DNA from: Cristatella mucedo | Lineage: Eukaryota; Bryozoa; Phylactolaemata; Cristatellidae | DNA: 64,000 nucleotides | Assembly: GCA_009760855.2 (NCBI GenBank) | Contig: WPIO01000086.1 | Coordinates: forward strand, 1,659,001 to 1,723,000 | Direction: 5' to 3' | In this document: one piece after another, positions 42,974 through 54,240 of the stretch | Layout of the letters: each line of letters begins with the position of its first letter | Position numbering within the stretch: the first letter of the stretch is position 1 | Notes under the pieces: model-generated | The model's database searches: none | What the model saw: the letters and a program-made list of their open reading frames with translations, nothing else | Told to the model about the DNA's origin: nothing | Position numbers and translations under genes: made by a program

Positions 42974-43532
42974 TGTACCCTAGAGTAGCCGGACCCCCGA
43001 CATTCGATATGTCATGCAGGGCGTCGCCTTGCCCCGGAAGAGTAGAGCCTGGTGTCAGCTCCCAGAGTTCCGAGGACCGGAACTGGGTACAGCGTCCTCG
43101 CTATTTTTCGGAGGAAGCTCTCAACGGTGTTGGACGTCTGCTCCGTCTACCACAGAGTACTCTGCTAGCCGGGTCTTGGACGGCGTACACTTGAACTGGT
43201 GAGACGCTTGCACTGGTGAGACGCTTGTACTGGTGAGACGGAGTCCTGCGACGGTGTGACTGTGGAAGCCGACTGAGCACTAACACGTTTGTTCGCCCTT
43301 GCGGCGTCATCCCGCGCCCCTGTAATTTACCTTGTATAGGACCTTCCTCTGTAGGCTTGTTTAGTGCCCTCCTTTGTATTGCGCATGCGTGTGTATTATA
43401 TAAAGTGTTGTGTACCCGATTGATACGCTTGAACCACTGTTACCGTAGGGCCCAGCGTAACGACCTAGGACGGACATAGATAGTAGCAAGCCATAGTGGG
43501 AGTTAGCCGCTGGCCCCTTGAACTCGGCTACA
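42974..43532 (+). repeat. Gypsy-2 5' LTR, 559 bp
   Basis: TGTACCC...GGCTACA. Longer than the other LTRs because a 17-bp unit (CTTGNACTGGTGAGACG) is present three times near 43,192-43,242 and once in the 3' LTR. Confidence 0.93.
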
Positions 43533-43545
43533 TTTTGGCGACCCT
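43533..43545 (+). promoter_or_regulatory. Gypsy-2 primer-binding site (candidate)
   Basis: TTTTGGCGACCCT directly after the LTR. It differs by one base from the Gypsy-1 site within the first ten bases after TT. Confidence 0.55.
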
Positions 43546-43722
43546 TTCAGTGACGAACATTTTAGCAACCTTCTTGATATTCGCAGCGTATGTTATATTC
43601 ATTGTATTACTTGTATGATTTATGCATTGTTAGTGATCCACATTCATCCGTGGTAAGGGAATTTGATTGGTTGACTCTATCGCGTGAGAAAGGGATAGGA
43701 CTAGAATAGACCCCATGCAGTA

Positions 43723-45060
43723 CTGGCCGGCAGTGGTTATCCCAGCCATCCCATGGATCAGGAGGCGTACTATTGGACGCAGCCCAGCAATTTGCCGTGT
43801 GATGACGACTCTTTAGAAGCAGGAACTCGAGTTAGGTACGAGCATGAAAGACCAGTAGATTGGCGGCTACGGGGCACCAAGTTGATTCTCAGCTAACGTC
43901 AGATGGGTTTGGGTGGGGCCACAGCAGTGAGAGTCCGACAGGGCCCTGAGCACGTAGCTACACCACATGACTATCTTGCTGCTGCTGCCACCTGGCCTGT
44001 GGGTTGTGCCAGCACGCCCGCAGTCAGACCCCAGACGCCGATAACCAGTCAACTGCCACTGGTGAGTGGCGGCCAAGGCCAAATGAGTTTTGGCCGGTAG
44101 CCTCCGTGCATCCCGTACACTCCAGGCCCAGTAGTCCCATTAAAGGGCTTTAGCAATAATGGGAGTGAATTGTTCATGGAGTGGTACAAGCGATTTGGTG
44201 CACTTGTGAGGGGCTGCGGATGGACTAGTGATATCCAGCGGGATAAACTAGGCATGTTCCTCAAGGGTATTCCTCACAGCGACGGACTCGCTGGGTAGAT
44301 ACTACACCCTCGAACAGCTGGGAGAAGCCCTGAGAGCAGTATTTGAACGGAGCGGGTGGCAGGAGGCTGCTAAAATGCGCTTGTGTGCCAAGAAAAAATT
44401 GTCGAAGCAAAGTGTGTACGAATTTTATGAATGCATCTTGAAGGTTGCAGGAATGGCATTCCCTGCTATGGCCGCTGCTGACCTCGACGAGGTACTGCTT
44501 CCGTTTATTGTGCGTGGCTTAAACCCACGCATTGGTGAGCATGTGTTCCGCGGTGGGTGTCGCGATATGAATGAAGCTCTGAGATACGCCAAGTATTGCG
44601 AAGAGCTGGAGAGGCAGAGACAGGTTAGTGGGTGAGGCAGCAGGCCCATAGTAGGGCAATCCAGTGGCATGGGCCTACGTGGAACAGGTGCCACTATGGT
44701 AAGCCCTAGTGAGCAACTCTTGGCATCCCAGTTTAAGCGCCTTTGTGATATAGAAGCTAGACTCAAATCAAGAGAAGTTTCGACCAGTCCTAGGGGCGGT
44801 CGTTGTGGGCGACCGGACGATGTCTATACCCACGATAGACGGCAGATTTGTTGAAAATGCAAGCAGCCTTGCCATATAGAGCGGCAGTGCATGCGAGAGC
44901 AGGCCCAGATGCGGAGCGGTCCGGCAACGGGGTTTCCACGTGCTGCTTCCCGCCTTCGAGCTAGAACTCATGCTGGGACTGCAGGTGTCCTGCAGGGCTT
45001 GGAAAACCCAGTCCAGACGGAGCGCGTGCCGACCTAGAGCCCTCTTAGCCACCCATTTGA
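43723..45060 (+). pseudogene. Gypsy-2 gag, broken
   Basis: The start is CTG (43,723) where Gypsy-1 has ATG. N-terminal acidic region, then a shift near 43,890 and a stop at about 44,098. The part missing from Gypsy-1 is present here (EWYKRFGALVRGCGWTSD, 44,179 onwards). The capsid-like open frame 44,375-44,635 (SVYEFYECILKVAGMA, GLNPRIGEHVF) ends at TGA where Gypsy-1 has TGG. The zinc knuckle reads IC, stop (TGA), then KCKQPCHIERQC near 44,848. Confidence 0.9.
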
Positions 45061-45480
45061 CTAACACGGGTACCGCAGGTCGGAAAGGCCCTAGGCTCTC
45101 GAGATGGCATCCTCACAACGGCGGTGGACCTGCAGGTAGATGGCTATGATGTGGCTGTACTTCTAGACTCCGGGGCCAAAATCTCGTTAGTTGACGCTAA
45201 GTATGTTACGGCCAGGGGGTTGAAGTTGAACAAGTCCACCATAAAGGCCGTCGGGGTGACCGGGGAACCACTGGATATCATAGGCACAGCCAGTGCCCTT
45301 ATCACTATAGCGAAGTTGGTAAGGAGGCACGTGGCGCATGTAGCCGAGGGTAGCTCATTTCCAGTGCTACCAGGGACAGACTTTCTTAGGAAAGTTCCCC
45401 CTGTAACTCTGGACTACGAGCAAGGTGTAGCAACTATTGGGACCCATACAATAAACTTACGGAGCAACCGCTCCTGTGAT
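45061..45480 (+). pseudogene. Gypsy-2 aspartic protease
   Basis: Open with catalytic motif intact: VAVLLDSGAKISLVD at about 45,150, then GVTGEPLDIIGTAS and a C-terminal FPVLPGTDFLR. It continues in frame into the RT linker (MYVCVPEDLN), unlike Gypsy-1. It retains the Asp that Gypsy-1 lost. Confidence 0.9.
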
Positions 45481-47314
45481 CCACCTAAGATGTATGTATG
45501 TGTGCCAGAGGACCTAAATATTGCACCTAGGTGCAAGCAGTTGGTCAGATGTCCTGTGACGACTGCAGTAGAGGTTGAATTACTGTTCGAGCCCAACGAA
45601 GGGAGGCTGGCAGGGTGGGGTCTGGCTGCAGCTAGGGCCACTGTCGTATCGCGGGGCTGGGTCCCAGTACGGCTCGGATTAATACGGATTAATACTACGG
45701 ATTAATACTGGCCACCACCCGGTCCGGCTCTAGCTGGGCACTCATATTGGTAGGCTGCTTCCAGTCGAGTCCAGGGTGGATGTACAAAACAGGCCAGCTA
45801 CTGAAGTGTGTGGCGTTAGGGAAGTGGCATCGGACAAGTTCCAGCTTGATCTTTCAGGAAATAGCCTAAAACCGCTGGAGCAGCAGCAGCTGCAAGATCT
45901 CCTGATTGATTATCGGGATGTTATCTTAAGTGGTAGCTTAGACCTTGGCCTGCTAGAACAAGTGCAGCACCAAATAGACACCGGAAGTTCGAGGCCTATT
46001 CGGGCCAGGCCCTACCCTGTACCTCAGGCACTGCGGTCCGAAGTAGACAACCAGGTACGAGACATGCTCGAAGCCGGCGTGATCAAAGAGTCGTGTAGCC
46101 CATGGAGCACGCCGGTTGTACTAGTCAAGAAGAAGGACGGCACCTACCGGTTCTGTGTTGATTATAGGTGGCTTAAATCAGTAACGGTCAAGGACAGCTA
46201 CCCATTACCTCGGCCAGACAAGGTTTGTCAATTGTTAGGGGGTGTGCGATATTTCAGCACTCTTGACCTCGCCTCAGGATACTGGTTGATAGCGATGCAC
46301 CCTGAGGACAAGGCAAAGACTGCCTTCGTGACCTACAACGGACAGTGCCAGTTTAAGAAGATGAGCTTTGGGCTGTGCAATGCACCAGGTAAGTTCCAGC
46401 GAGCCACGGACTTCGTCCTAGCAGGTCTTATGTGGACGACTTGCCTAATTTATATTGACGATGTATTGGTCTTTTCGCGGAGCTTTGAGGAGCATCTTGT
46501 TCGGCTTGGTGAGTTCTGGATAGGATAAGGGCAAATGGTCTCAAGATCAAACCCTCAAAATACCACTTCTCCAGGGACTTAGTGTGTTATCTGAGGCACC
46601 TACTGTGGCCGGACGGCATATTGCCAGATCCGGGGAATGTGGACAAGATTCTGCATTACCGACCACCTAGGGATGTGCAGGAGGTCAGGCAGTTCCTTGG
46701 AATAGCCACCTACTATCGCAAGTTTGTGCCAGGGTTTGCTAAAATCGCTGTGCCGCTATACAACCTGCTGCGAAAATGTGAGCGCTTTGTGTGGTCGAGG
46801 GAATTCGAGCATTTTTTCAAGGGTCTCCGGGACCGGCTGTGTGCCAAGCCAATTCTTAGGTTCCCAGACTTTGCTGCACCCTTCGTTCTTAGTACGGAAG
46901 CTATTAGTACTGCTCTAGGAGCCGTTCTCGGGCAAGTGGTACAAGGGAAGGAGCATGCCGTGGCCTATTTCAGCCGGATTCTGAACAAGGCCGGACGTAA
47001 TTATTCGTAGCGTTGAGCAGGAGGCATTAGCCGCCGTAGCAGAGGTGCACCACTTTCGAGGGTACCTTTATGGCCACCGGTTCTCTGTCCTGACGGATCA
47101 CCAGCCTTTAATGTGGGTCCTTAAAGGGAACCATGAATCTCGGCGCTTAGCAAAATGGGCCTTGGAGCTAAAGGAGTACGATACGGGGATGAAATATCTT
47201 TGTGGGAAGGCGAATACCAATGTGGATGCTCTGTCACGTTTGCAACAGCCGGCTCCTGCCAGCTTCGTGGGCACTGTCGTTGCAGCCGAGGCTGACCCTG
47301 CGTATATGAAATAA
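45481..47314 (+). pseudogene. Gypsy-2 reverse transcriptase and RNase H, broken
   Basis: Linker, then a GGATTAATAC-type micro-triplication at about 45,676-45,710 that shifts the frame, then RT: YRFCVDYRWLKS, YFSTLDLASGYW, and an intact LIYIDDVLVFS active site near 46,450. A one-base deletion at about 46,513 ends that frame; it resumes at 46,582 (LPDPGNVDKIL). An insertion near 46,990 (TTATTCGTAGCG) shifts it again before RNase H ends (LTDHQPLMWVLKG, DALSR). The frame stops at TAA 47,312-47,314, as in Gypsy-1. Confidence 0.94.
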
Positions 47315-47315
47315 A

Positions 47316-48547
47316 ATGCAGTTGAACGATTCGTTGCTACGCTGCTTAATGGATTCGTTGCAGGGGAACAAAGTCGGACACTGCACACAGGAGCATAGAC
47401 AATACGTAAACGATCATCGCTCGTCATTCGTTCTGCTCCCGAATGGGTGTCTCTATCGGGCCGTCGCCGGATGGCGCCGTAAGCAGCTGGTGGTACCTGC
47501 TGCCCTGCGACTGCATGTTAAGCGGGAGTGCCACGACGGTCTATTTGGAGCACATTTGGGCACCCAGAAAACCCTGAGCCGCGTGCAGGAGCGATATTCC
47601 TGGCCAGGCATGGCAGAAGACATTGCGGAGTATTTAAGGACGTGCATCGCATGCCACTCAAAAAAGCGGCCTCGGCAATGGGCGAAAATGCCGCTGAAGA
47701 GCATTCCAGTGGAACGACCTTGGCAACGAGTTCCCATGAACATAGTGAAGCTGCTACTAACATCGTCATGGAACCGGTACATACTAGTGGTGACCGACTG
47801 CTTCACCAAGTGGCCCGAGGCATGAGCGATTCCGGACCTGACAGCACTCACCTGTGCCGAAGTCTTCATGGGAGAGATTTCTGCCGGCACGGTGTTCCCG
47901 ATCAGGTCTTCTCTGAGCGTGGGGCCAACTTCATGTCTCGAATGCTCGAGCGGTTGTGTCGCATGATGTCTATCGACCAATTGCACACATCGCCATATCA
48001 CCTGCAGACTGATGGGGTAGTAGAGCTTTAATGGCACGCTTGTAGAGGTGCGTTCCATGTTTGCCAGTTGCAACCAGCGTGATTGGGACTTGTTTATACC
48101 GTACGTGCTGTTTGCCTATCAAACTTACTTTCACAAGTCGACTCGCTCCAACGCATTTTTCATCAACCACGGGCGAGAGGCTCGTTTGCCAATAGACATA
48201 GTGTTGCCGTTGGACGAGCCGTGTAAAGCCGGGGACGAATAAGTGCAGGCATGCATGATAAGCTTGACGAAGCATGGGACGTAGCAACGCAGAACATTCA
48301 GGCTGCTCAGGCTATGCAAAAGCGGCAGTACGACCGTACTGCCACAAAATCCCCGTTGAAGGTCGGTGACTACGTGTGTGTTTATACACCCAGGCCCCTT
48401 AGGGGTCTTTCACCAAAGTTACAACACCTGTGGCGAGGTCCCCTCGTTATTGTGGACCGTACTGACATGAACGTTCGCATTGTGGACGAACACGACACCG
48501 CTAGCACACCTAGCACCGTACATATCAACCGCTGCAAACCAGCTTAG
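47316..48547 (+). pseudogene. Gypsy-2 integrase, catalytic residues lost
   Basis: ATG at 47,316, one base after the RNase H stop. The zinc-finger CxxC is intact (TCIACHSKK). In the core the first catalytic Asp is Asn (MNIVKL), the second Asp is Glu (SERGANF), and only the Glu side remains (DGVVEL then stop). TGA at 47,823 after KWPEA is shared with Gypsy-1. The C-terminal frame 48,251-48,547 has HLWRGPLVIVDRT and stops at TAG where Gypsy-1 has a Trp codon (CKPAW). Confidence 0.93.
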
Positions 48548-49241
48548 CCCAGCACAACAGGACTGCCGCCTGCTGCCCGGAAGGATGAGCTTCCCACGCC
48601 AAGCACTTTCGATGAGGCAGATGGAGGGGAAATTAATGACGATCAGCCATCAGCCACTGCAGATCACGCTGAAGAAAAACCGGTCGAACCGACGGCGACA
48701 TATCAACTCTACGAAGAACTAACGCTTGGAGTTGGACCAGCTACTGCCTCGCTAAGCGATCAGGCTGATGCAGGCCCAGCTGGCTCACGGCAAAGCGCAC
48801 GCCAGCGGAAGCCCAATCCCCGCTTTTCAGACTTTTTGTAGGGTTCGTATGTTCCGTGGTATGCGAAAGGTTGAACAGATAGTGCCATGTGTTTACTGTA
48901 ATTTTAGGTCGACCTCGACTCCGGTCAGCGTGCATCGCAGATTATTTAGGACTTTGACGAACAGCAACCGTCTGGTCACCTCATGAGGATGATGCCCGCA
49001 GATGACAGCGACTGCTAGCTCGCCAGAAGCGGCTGTGCCTCATGAACCGGACGTCGTCTGATAACTTTGAGGTCATTTGAGATTAGTTCATAGCACTGTA
49101 ATAGATTTGTAATCGTGGTTACTCGGCGTAATTCTCATGAACCACCGCTGTGTAAGTCGAGCCTCTGTGGTAGTTCAACGACATGTCTACAGAGTGGATG
49201 GTTGCAGATGCGAAGAAGACTCTTCCCCGGATGGTGGCATA
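48548..49241 (+). other. Gypsy-2 end of pol and 3' untranslated region
   Basis: Corresponds to 14,935-15,530 of Gypsy-1, including the basic C-terminal tail sequence (SARQRKPNP) and then non-coding sequence. No clear polypurine tract. Confidence 0.7.
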
Positions 49242-49767
49242 TGTACCCCAGAGTAGGAGGACCCACTGACATTCGATAAGTCAGGCTGGGCGTCGCCTTG
49301 CCCCGGAAGGGTAAAGCCTGGGGTCAGCTCCCAGATTTCCGAGGACCAGAACTGGGTACAACGTGCTCGGTCTCGTTCGGCGGAAGCTCTCGACGGTGTT
49401 GGACGTCCGCTCCATCTACCACAGAATACTTAGCTAGCCGGGTCTTGGACGGCGTACGCTTGTAATGGTGAGACGGAGTCCTGCGACGGTGTGACTGTTG
49501 AAGCCGACTGAGCACTAAGACGTTTGTTCCGGCTCGCGGCGTCATCCCGCGCCCCTGGAGTTTACCTTGCATAGGACCTTCCTCTGTCGGCTTGTTTAGT
49601 GCCCTCCTTTGTATAGCGCATGCGTGTGTATTATATAAAGTGTTGTGTACCCGATTGATACGCTTGAACCACTGTTACCGTAGGGCCCAGCGTAACGACC
49701 TAGAACGGACATAGATAGTAGCAAGCCATAGTGGGAGTTAGCCGCTGGCCCCTTGAACTCGGCTACA
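49242..49767 (+). repeat. Gypsy-2 3' LTR, 526 bp
   Basis: TGTACCC...GGCTACA. Followed directly by TTTATCTTTATTCC, inside a SINE-A, with no match to the bases in front of the 5' LTR. Confidence 0.93.
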
Positions 49768-50097
49768 TTTATCTTTATTCCGACGCTTCACATATCCCTC
49801 GGGGACCGAGCCCATGACCTCAGCCAGACCTTGATTTGAGAGAGAACCCTAACCACTGGACGAAACCAGCAGGGGTCTCAATTATGGCTGATGATTAAAA
49901 GCTTCAAATAATTCATGCTATATCGAGCGACCCTTAAATTTCAGTCTACAGGTTTTACTCCTTGAAAATGCCATTTAGCCTAAAATGCGGCAGGTAGTTT
50001 GACGTGGCTTTGCCGAGACCGTGAAGAAAGCAGCATCGAAGTAGCACGACTTAGCGGGACGATGTGATTATAGGCAGATACCACACACTGCTCTTAG
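49768..50097. repeat. Direct duplication B, right of Gypsy-2
   Basis: Near copy of 42,645-42,973, starting inside SINE-A and ending ACACACTGCTCT. The sequence then runs on unbroken (TAGCAATTGACTC), which gives the pre-insertion state of the left junction. The SINE-A part is 49,768-49,872. Confidence 0.93.
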
Positions 50098-50699
50098 CAA
50101 TTGACTCTCAGCCCTTTTGAGCCGCTTTGGGTACAGATGCGAAAGCTAAACAATTTCTTGTGCATGCCTGATATGGTCGTAGGACATTGCCCCCCCCCCC
50201 TGGAAGTTTCACCACCGGACATCCCCCCTCCGATTGATCCTATGATTTTACCCAGTCCGGACATTCCCCGCCGGAGTAGGACATTACCGACAATGCTTAT
50301 GAATATATAACTAAATATATATATATATATGCGTTATTAAATGAAGTTCACGCTCTAGTAAAATAAGCTCGACTCCGCTTAATTAGAGGAATGGATGGAT
50401 TGAAAGACTGGTTAGTAGTGGAGCTAGCGGCGTCGTTTGCGGCGGATGTGGCAAAGGCAAGCTATGCAGTTTACGTCCGCGGAAGTTGGGTCCCGCTCGA
50501 CGCCGCTAGGCCCATGTTTTTACCGTCAAAGAGGGCTCGAGCTACGGCGTGTCCTCATTCCCGCAAATGAGCGCTAATTCTCAGAGGTCTATTGAGTACA
50601 ACTCGACATCACGACATCTAGTTTAGTTATGCCCTAATACAAACTAATTAAAGCTCGGAAAACAAGCAAAGATGGATTTAGGAGGTGGAGATGCAGCCC
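50098..50699. other. Unassigned, with short C-rich repeats
   Basis: Between about 50,176 and 50,290 the motif GGACAT(T)NCCC recurs four times, including a C12 run. An (AT)n run lies near 50,315-50,330. Nothing else recognised. Confidence 0.6.
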
Positions 50700-50775
50700 G
50701 CCTTAAACCTAAAACCTAAACCGTAAACACTATCAACTAAACCCTAAACTCTTAACCCTAGAGACCCTAAACTAT
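50700..50775. repeat. Degenerate CCCTAAA telomere-like repeat
   Basis: CCTTAAACCTAAAACCTAAA, AACCCTAAACTC and AACCCTAGAGACCCTAAAC are spaced as worn heptamers. Orientation is opposite to the TTTAGGG array at 55.9 kb. Confidence 0.75.
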
Positions 50776-50873
50776 TTAGATGCGCTGGTGCTCATTTGTA
50801 CCAAAGGAAGCCCAGTATATTTGATATTTTTAAGCAGACTCAGTTATCAAAGCATATAAGTTTTAGGGATGAA

Positions 50874-53260
50874 ATGTAATGTAATGTAATGTAATGTAAT
50901 ATTATTTATCTCCGTCTGTAACTCCACAAAGTCATAAAGACCATGTGGGTGTTACGCAGGAGAGTTTGTATAGCCCACTCACAGCCTAAGCGGCTTTCCG
51001 TACGCATTCTGTAGCCAACAGACTTCTTCTCACGCAACAAAGACAAAGTGGGAAGCATAGCAGAGTCGGAAGAGCAGTTAAGGTAGTGAGTAGCATAGAA
51101 GTAGCAGCCCAGGACCGCTGAAAAGGATGTGCCATAGTCGGCAGTAAGAGAGTAGTTATCGTTGCGTAACAATTGTGGAAGCGAGATCCACAGTCTAGGA
51201 CCTACATAGCTAAGGCTTCTGTCACCAACTGTCTTTAAGCGGAGAAATGAGGCAGCTAATTTGTTTTCCACACAGGACCAGAGGGCGCGAACAGACTGAA
51301 ACTGATGCAGCAGCTCAGCTAGGTATGAAGGAGCCAAGCCGTGGCGGGCCTTGTGGGTCAGCGTAAGAACTTTGCTCTGTATCCTTTCCTCAACCGGCAA
51401 CCATCCTATCTCATTCAGCAAAGTAGACACGTGTTCAAACCGCTGGGACTTGAAGACTAGCTGTGCAGCCATGTTCATAGTCAGCTGCAGCGGCACAATA
51501 GCTTTCTTTGGCAGCCCAGCCAAAAGGGAATTACAATAATCAAGCCGAGACAGAACTGGAGAGCCAGTTAATTTTTTTACAAGCCACTGTGGGAGACAGC
51601 TCCTAATCTTGGATCTTGATCGGATGTGATGGCTATCTGTAGAGGCAGTCTTCGGAATAATGCTTTCGCAATTGAGGCGGCTTTCGAACAGGACACCTAA
51701 ATTTCAAGAAAGTGGTGATGGCCGCACAATAGCATTAGCTATTAGAAGAGCAAAGCCTTATAATCCAGCCACACGCTCAGGGTATCCTATGAGCAGCAGT
51801 TCGGTTTTATCATCATTTAATTTCAGGAAGTTTTCCGACATCCAGGATCGAATATCGGTAAGGCAAGCAGTCAGTTTCTCACTTGCCGGAGCAGATTCCG
51901 ACCGTTTGAATGACAAATACCACTGAGTATCGTCAGTGTAAAAGTGATATCCTATTCCATGATCCTTAAAGCCGTGATGGCACACTAGGTAAGGCGATAG
52001 CTTTCATGACCTCGGTCCCGAGGTCGCGGGTCCGATTCCTGAGGTGGGCGATCCTTTATCGCCACTGCAAGCGGTGGCGATAGCCGTAAAGGCTCTTCTG
52101 TCGATACACAAAAAGAGGCTGCTTAATCAGCTACGATTTTGTTTTCATTCACTTTTCCCAGAGGTTGTGTATAAATGGAGAACAGCAAGGGAACAAGGCA
52201 CTTGAGCGACTCCACAGGTGACCCTTCTCGTGTCTGAGACCTGGACCCCACACGACCCGGATTGAACACGATCACACAAATAGGATTTAAATCACGCCAG
52301 TGCTTCGTCTGACATACCGATCGTTTTTCTCAACCGTTTAAGCAGAACTTCGTTATCGATATTGTCGAAGGCAGCAGACAGATCCAGCAGAGCTAGGGCA
52401 GTGACATTCCCGTCGTCGTTGCCTCGTAGAATGTCATAGTTAGCACGGAGGAGAACTGTTTTAGTAGAATGCTGCCTCTTGAACCCTGATTGAAATGTTT
52501 CTGACATTCCATTATTTTCAATACGTTCAACTTGCTGCTTAGCAACAATTTTTTCAAGAATCTTTTATAAGAACGGAAGAAGGGAAACTGGGCGATAGTT
52601 TTTTGAACCACTGTGTCCAATCCAGGCTTTTTAAGAATAGGTTTAACGATTGCCAATTAGAAGGACTTGGGGACGACCCCTCTTCCCAAAGAAGCATTAA
52701 AAATCTTGGTTATGGTAGGGCTAAGTTGGTCTGCTAGTGAAGACCTCAGAGATGAAGGTATGGGGTCTTCAGGAGACGAGCTCTTTTTGCTAGACCTTAT
52801 TAAGGCAGCCGCATCGCTTGCAAAAACGTCGGAAAACCTTTTAAGGAAGGTCACAGGTTGAGGAAAGGCGATTGCTTTTGTCGGCGGGGGCCTAATGGAG
52901 GCACGAATGTGCACAGTTTTTTTAGTACAGAAGGCTGAAAACTTTTCGGCTGAGCCCTTAATATCTGAGGAGTCAAACTTCACAGCATTGGCCAATAAAT
53001 GGTTTACTGTCTTATAAATCTGTTTTGTGTCCGACTGGCAGGAATTCATCTTTCTAATAAAAAATAATCCTTGGTCTTTTTAAGCTTTCGGATGTAAGCT
53101 CGAAGGAAGTCTTTAAAATTGACTAGATCTGCATCGGACCCCGATTTCTTGAAACGACGTTCTAGCCTGTGCTTAACCCGGCGCATCTTAAGGAGTTTTT
53201 TTGTAAATTTACAGGAATCTGCACGACTATGAACACAGATAGAGCGAACGGGAGCATGCT
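50874..53260 (-). pseudogene. LINE-B, longest copy, endonuclease end to 3' tail
   Basis: A non-LTR retrotransposon that would nick target DNA and reverse-transcribe its RNA. It begins in the last part of the endonuclease and linker (SSALDKHAPVRS, then a basic region), then RT: SSPEDPIPSSL, FNASLGRGVVPKSF, FQSGFKRQHSTKTVLL, ALALLDLSAAFDNID. A SINE-B at 51,971-52,140 interrupts just before the active site HFYTDDTQ (Thr in place of the usual Ala). Then MSENFLKLNDDKTELLLIG and an open frame 51,523-50,906 ([28 protein letters not shown]). The 3' end is (ATTAC)n, about five units. Several frameshifts; 5' truncated at about 53,260. Confidence 0.94.
51971..52140 (+). mobile_element. SINE-B copy inside LINE-B
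   Basis: Head GCCGTGATGGCACACTAGG, B box GGTCCGATTCC, body with a perfect 9-bp stem TATCGCCAC/GTGGCGATA at 52,057-52,082, tail GGCTCTTCTGTCG and GAGGCTGCTTAATCAGC. Opposite in orientation to the host LINE. It is younger than the LINE-B insertion. Confidence 0.9.
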
Positions 53261-53261
53261 T

Positions 53262-53400
53262 GTCAAGAGCACTACTGAGTGTGCCTGCATGCACACATCG
53301 TTGCTTGCAGCATGCACACAGATAATGAATTTCGAAGACCTACTAAATGCTGTGATAAAGGTATCCGTTTTCGGGGACTAGCAGCAGAACCGATGCTAAG
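53262..53400 (-). mobile_element. LINE-A 3' untranslated fragment
   Basis: TGCATGCACACATCG, GCAGCATGCACACAGATAATG and CTACTAAATGCTGTGATAAAG follow the order of the LINE-A 3' region next to the LINE-B 5' end. Confidence 0.5.
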
Positions 53401-53997
53401 CTCACGTGCAGGAGCCTCTCGGGCTCACTTTATTAGCTAGTTTGCTGAACTTTGACTTTGGTCGTTGCAAACAGATCAAGTTCCTTTTCTCAGAGATTGT
53501 AGATGAAATCAACACACATTTTTTATCACTGACGTTTGGATGTGTTTATAGTAGCACCAATCATTCTTCATTATTTTCTCTATTGTCTTCTTGCGAACGA
53601 CTCTGTCTTTTTGCCTGGTGCAGCACTGACGATCGGTCCTCAAATTATGTACTCTGGAACAGCAGACTGCACTTACAATGCGGCGTCTCCTGCTGCTACA
53701 GATCACCAGAGCATAAGCAGAAAGAGCACCTTGCAGTGAACTGATAACAATGTTCGCTCAAATCATTCTTTTTTTCTGCACAATTCCTTATATATCTTCT
53801 CTAGCCTGGATGCTGCTGGGGAAATTGCTAACTGATTGAACGGTCGGCGAATATCGGACTTGGGCTTCAGCCGTCTAATTGTGATGTCATAGTGGATGTA
53901 TAGTTTGAGAAAAATCGGCTTCAGCCAATTCAAGAAATAACATTCCGTCATTCGTTGAGTTGAAAGCCACATCTGGAATCCTTAATGCATTGTCCAG
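53401..53997. other. Unassigned; weak exon-like stretch
   Basis: TCTTTTTGCCTGGTGCAG at 53,608-53,625 looks like an acceptor. Two frames stay open for about 36 codons after it, ending at 53,739 and 53,744. No family is recognised; probably chance. Confidence 0.3.
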
Positions 53998-54240
53998 CTT
54001 GCACGTGTGCGTGTGTGCGTGTCTGTGTGTTCGTACATAAATATGCGTGCGTGTGTTCGTGCGTGTTTGGTGTGTATAGGGTGTGGTTTATGGTTGTAGG
54101 TGTGTATAGGTGTGAGTGTGTGGGTTTTTGTGAGCGTTCATATGGGTATGTGTGTGTGAGTTTGCTTTGCAATTTGTGTTTGTTTGCATTTGCATCCGTG
54201 CGTTTGTGAACGTGCATGTGTGAGTGCGCCAGCACGTGCC
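53998..54240. repeat. GT-rich simple-sequence region
   Basis: Imperfect GTGTGCGTGT-type repeats on the plus strand (AC-rich on the minus strand) with T-rich interruptions. His/Thr-rich frames here are artefacts. Confidence 0.85.

Larger units (their letters stand above)
42974..49767 (+). mobile_element. Gypsy-2, Ty3/gypsy LTR retrotransposon, defective
   Basis: A 6.8-kb plus-strand relative of Gypsy-1: 5' LTR 42,974-43,532, gag, protease, RT, RNase H, integrase, 3' LTR 49,242-49,767. The gag start codon is CTG, several TGA or TAG codons look like CpG-type decay (for example TGA in the zinc knuckle), and small indels break RT and RNase H. There is no short target-site duplication. The flanks are instead about 330-bp direct duplications, so the element is probably a recombinant of two insertions. 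Without env, like Gypsy-1. Confidence 0.95.

Noticed and set aside
47453-48073. A 206-codon minus-strand frame
   Set aside because: It is antisense to the Gypsy-2 integrase, and the corresponding antisense frame in Gypsy-1 is similar only because the sense strand is homologous.
51971-52060. A genuine tRNA gene at the SINE-B heads
   Set aside because: Promoter boxes are present but the cloverleaf is not complete, and the sequence continues into a SINE body and tail repeated elsewhere.
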